A stretch of 64,000 nucleotides of DNA from NCBI RefSeq assembly GCF_027596085.1, contig NC_072456.1:25229261-25293260 (forward strand), written 5' to 3'. Shown in pieces: positions 62,126 to 64,000 of the stretch; the stretch's first letter is position 1; each line of letters opens with the position of its first letter. This DNA is from Anoplopoma fimbria (lineage: Eukaryota; Chordata; Actinopteri; Perciformes; Anoplopomatidae). The notes beneath the pieces are model-generated. The model searched no databases. It saw only the letters and a program-made list of their open reading frames with translations, and was not told the DNA's origin. Position numbers and translations under genes: made by a program.

Positions 62126-63409
62126 GAAATCTACAGATGTAAGAAGGAAAAGTAGTGAAATAAACACATCAATGTGTATTTTGGATGATTTCTTTCCTCT
62201 AGTCTGAAAGAAGACATGATATAGAAGCAAAATAGCCCAAATCTTGTCAGAGCATGAAACACAGTGCTTCTTCCTTTAGTGTGTCGCCTTAACATCCCAA
62301 CGATCCCACCAGGTTTTTGTGTTGTGAACACAAGCTTTGGTGTTCCAGAGCCAGAAAAAGGTGATATTTCAGAGCATCAGCTGTTACAGCACGTAATCCT
62401 CACCTGGGTTGTTTATGTGAAAACGCTGTGTTACAGATCAGTTTCTGAGAAGAAAAAGAAAAGAGTCAACCTGGATCGTGGCTACAGAGCGGCACTCTGA
62501 AGATTCCTCCCAGATTATGTGGGATAAAGTGTGTGAGTGTGAGAGAATGGCTGAAGCATATCCAGCTAAACCCCGCTCCCTTTCACAGCCTCTAAACCCA
62601 TTACCCCACCATTCATCTCTCAATTGAACTGTGCCACCGCTGCGTCTCCGCCCGTCTCCGCCCGTCTCCCGGTGGTTTTTACACTTGTTTGATGGAATCA
62701 GATGCATCTGGGAAGATTCAATTAAAAAAAAAAACGGCGTCGCCTTTTTTTCGTAACTACTTCTTCATGGCTTTCGCGTGTCTCCTGCCAGTGTTTTAAA
62801 GTGATTACACACAATTATTTCAATTAGATGTCAGGAAGTAGTGCCATCATCATCAGACAGTAATCAGGTTGTGGTGGAGCAGTGGGAGACAGAACGCGAC
62901 AGCTCCTCTCGTTCTCTTTCATTAAAGATGGAGGAGAACATCGCAGCGCTTCGCTTTTTTTGGTATTATTATTTTTTATTTCCTTTCTATTTCTGTGGCA
63001 AGGCAGAAAGAGACACTTTTGTAACCCCCCCCCCCCGAAAGCCATTTCTCATCTCTGCTAATGAATGAAATCCATTTCTGGATCTCTTTCTGAGAGACGG
63101 ATGAATGTGGAGGGATTGAGTGAGAGACAAAAGGGAGAACAGGCCTCCTGGTGAGTCCTGGAAAGAGTCAAATAGAGGAGGGAGGGAGGGAGGGAGATTA
63201 TATCGACAGCCCTCTGGCAGACTTTATAATAATACCTCAATTAAGTCCTGTTGTTTCACTGAGAACATCAAATGTAATTAAAATAGATGCTAATATAAAA
63301 ATGACTCTTCTTTTTTTTATTTAATTTTTGTCCAGCTATTTATCTTTCTTTCTGTTTGTCCACGTAACACAAAAGTACGTACAGTTAATTATTATTGGAT
63401 AAATGGAGC
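62126..63409. other. No gene seen
   Basis: Unique-looking sequence with an A10 run at about 62725, C10 at about 63025-63036 and a GGGA array at 63179-63196 (four G3 runs, capable of forming a G-quadruplex). Short frames only. Confidence 0.5.
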
Positions 63410-63865
63410 TTAAAGTTACCGTGAGGAACTTTAACTGGACTCAGTTTAGTCCTGATCCTCTATAGACCTCCGTCAGTAAACCAGACCATCAGAGAGAAGA
63501 TCGTCTGTTTCTATAAAGTTATTCTTAAAGCTCGTCATTGGAGCCACCGGGTCAGATTCTGGAGAAACCAGATGAAATCATGCAGGTTCACCAGAAACGT
63601 CTTCAGCTCAGACTCCAGCAGAGACCAGTCCACCGTGGACAGATCCTGATCCAGACCCAGGCCGTATTGCTGGATCTGCTGGAGGGAAAGGAGGCACAGG
63701 AGAACCAGAACCAGGACTGAGCGGGGCAGACTGTCAGACACCTGCTGCAGTAAAATAAGCGGTTTTCTAAAGGGAGTCTGGTGCTCAGAAACAGTACCAC
63801 GTTTGTCCACAGGGGCCGCCGAAATCAACCTAGAAAATGAATGTTTTTTCTCGTAGTAACTTTAA
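63410..63865. repeat. 456-bp TTAA-ended TIR element (MITE candidate)
   Basis: Ends are TTAAAGTTAC (left) and GTAACTTTAA (right), perfect 10-bp inverted repeats that extend imperfectly to about 20 bp. The outermost TTAA could be a duplicated target as in piggyBac-type elements; that is inference. Most of the interior is covered by a 97-codon open frame on the minus strand (63535-63828), leucine-rich with no domain I recognise. Whether it is coding or chance is not decided. Confidence 0.6.
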
Positions 63866-63874
63866 CATTCTTAC

Positions 63875-63930
63875 AATCAATCAGTCAAACTTTATTTTTA
63901 TAGCACAAATCAAACATCAAATGCAGCTCC
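63875..63930 (-). mobile_element. Retrotransposon 3'-end fragment
   Basis: CAATCAATCAGTCAAACTTT followed by TTTTATAGCACAAATC is a common teleost LINE 3' terminus in antisense, with a CAAT-repeat tail. It lies at the window edge, so more of the element may lie beyond. Confidence 0.6.
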
Positions 63931-64000
63931 GAGTGTTGACCAGAAAAATAGTTAAAAAGAACATTAGTTTATATATATAACAACATTTAAATGACTAATA

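Noticed and set aside
63179..63196. GGGA array as a regulatory element
   Set aside because: It can form a G-quadruplex but is an ordinary simple repeat with no promoter context. It is recorded only inside the regional entry.

Overview
This window looks like non-coding DNA from a ray-finned fish, most likely a spiny-rayed (percomorph) teleost. The evidence is the AT-rich background, very long (CA)n/(TG)n tracts (29 tracts of at least about 40 bp, roughly 2.1 kb in all), and several dispersed repeats that I recognise from memory as abundant in percomorph genomes: tRNA-derived SINEs, L2-like and Rex/CR1-like LINE 3' ends, and short terminal-inverted-repeat elements. I see no confidently identifiable host protein-coding exon, no tRNA or rRNA gene and no CRISPR array. 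The only believable coding sequence is the C-terminal ends of two dead LINE reverse-transcriptase ORFs. The window is therefore best read as a long intron or intergenic tract. All other long open frames are translations of simple repeats.

Layout. 0-12 kb: a TIR element (71-633), copy 1 of a four-copy dispersed family (1921-2375), then ordinary sequence with few repeats. 12-20.5 kb: a 5'-truncated LINE with a (GATAA)12 tail inserted in a small minisatellite (12184-12990), a MITE (16052-16356), a tandem duplication that carries a candidate 9-nt microexon and is split by a SINE (17996-18622), and a dense cluster of CA/TG tracts (19872-20525). 21-34 kb: dispersed repeat pairs, more CA/TG tracts, a G/C-run-rich segment (25.4-26.1 kb), two teleost TIR elements (27688-28440), copy 2 of the four-copy family (minus strand), a promoter-like TATA region (31267-31345) and a 43-bp minisatellite (34729-35362). 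36-43 kb: copies 3 and 4 of the family, and a MITE with a SINE nested inside it (40863-41622). 43-54.5 kb: mostly unique sequence with CA/TG tracts, a long-TIR element (49090-49636) and a 427-bp tandem duplication (53037-53914). 54.5-64 kb: an L2 LINE fragment, two copies of a repeat carrying an estrogen-response-element palindrome, an 836-bp GAA/TTC tract with higher-order structure, a 671-bp tandem repeat and a TTAA-flanked MITE.

How the parts relate: the elements are mainly parasites and their relics. The clearest functional link is that the SINE at 40921-41161 and the LINE at 12184-12931 share the same 3' end, the expected signature of a SINE mobilised by its partner LINE. The near-identity of the 240-bp core in the four copies of the dispersed family points to recent spread or to homogenisation. 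I found no operon-like or novel protein system. The items most worth checking are the candidate microexon, the four-copy core family, the TTC higher-order repeat and the repeat-borne estrogen response elements.
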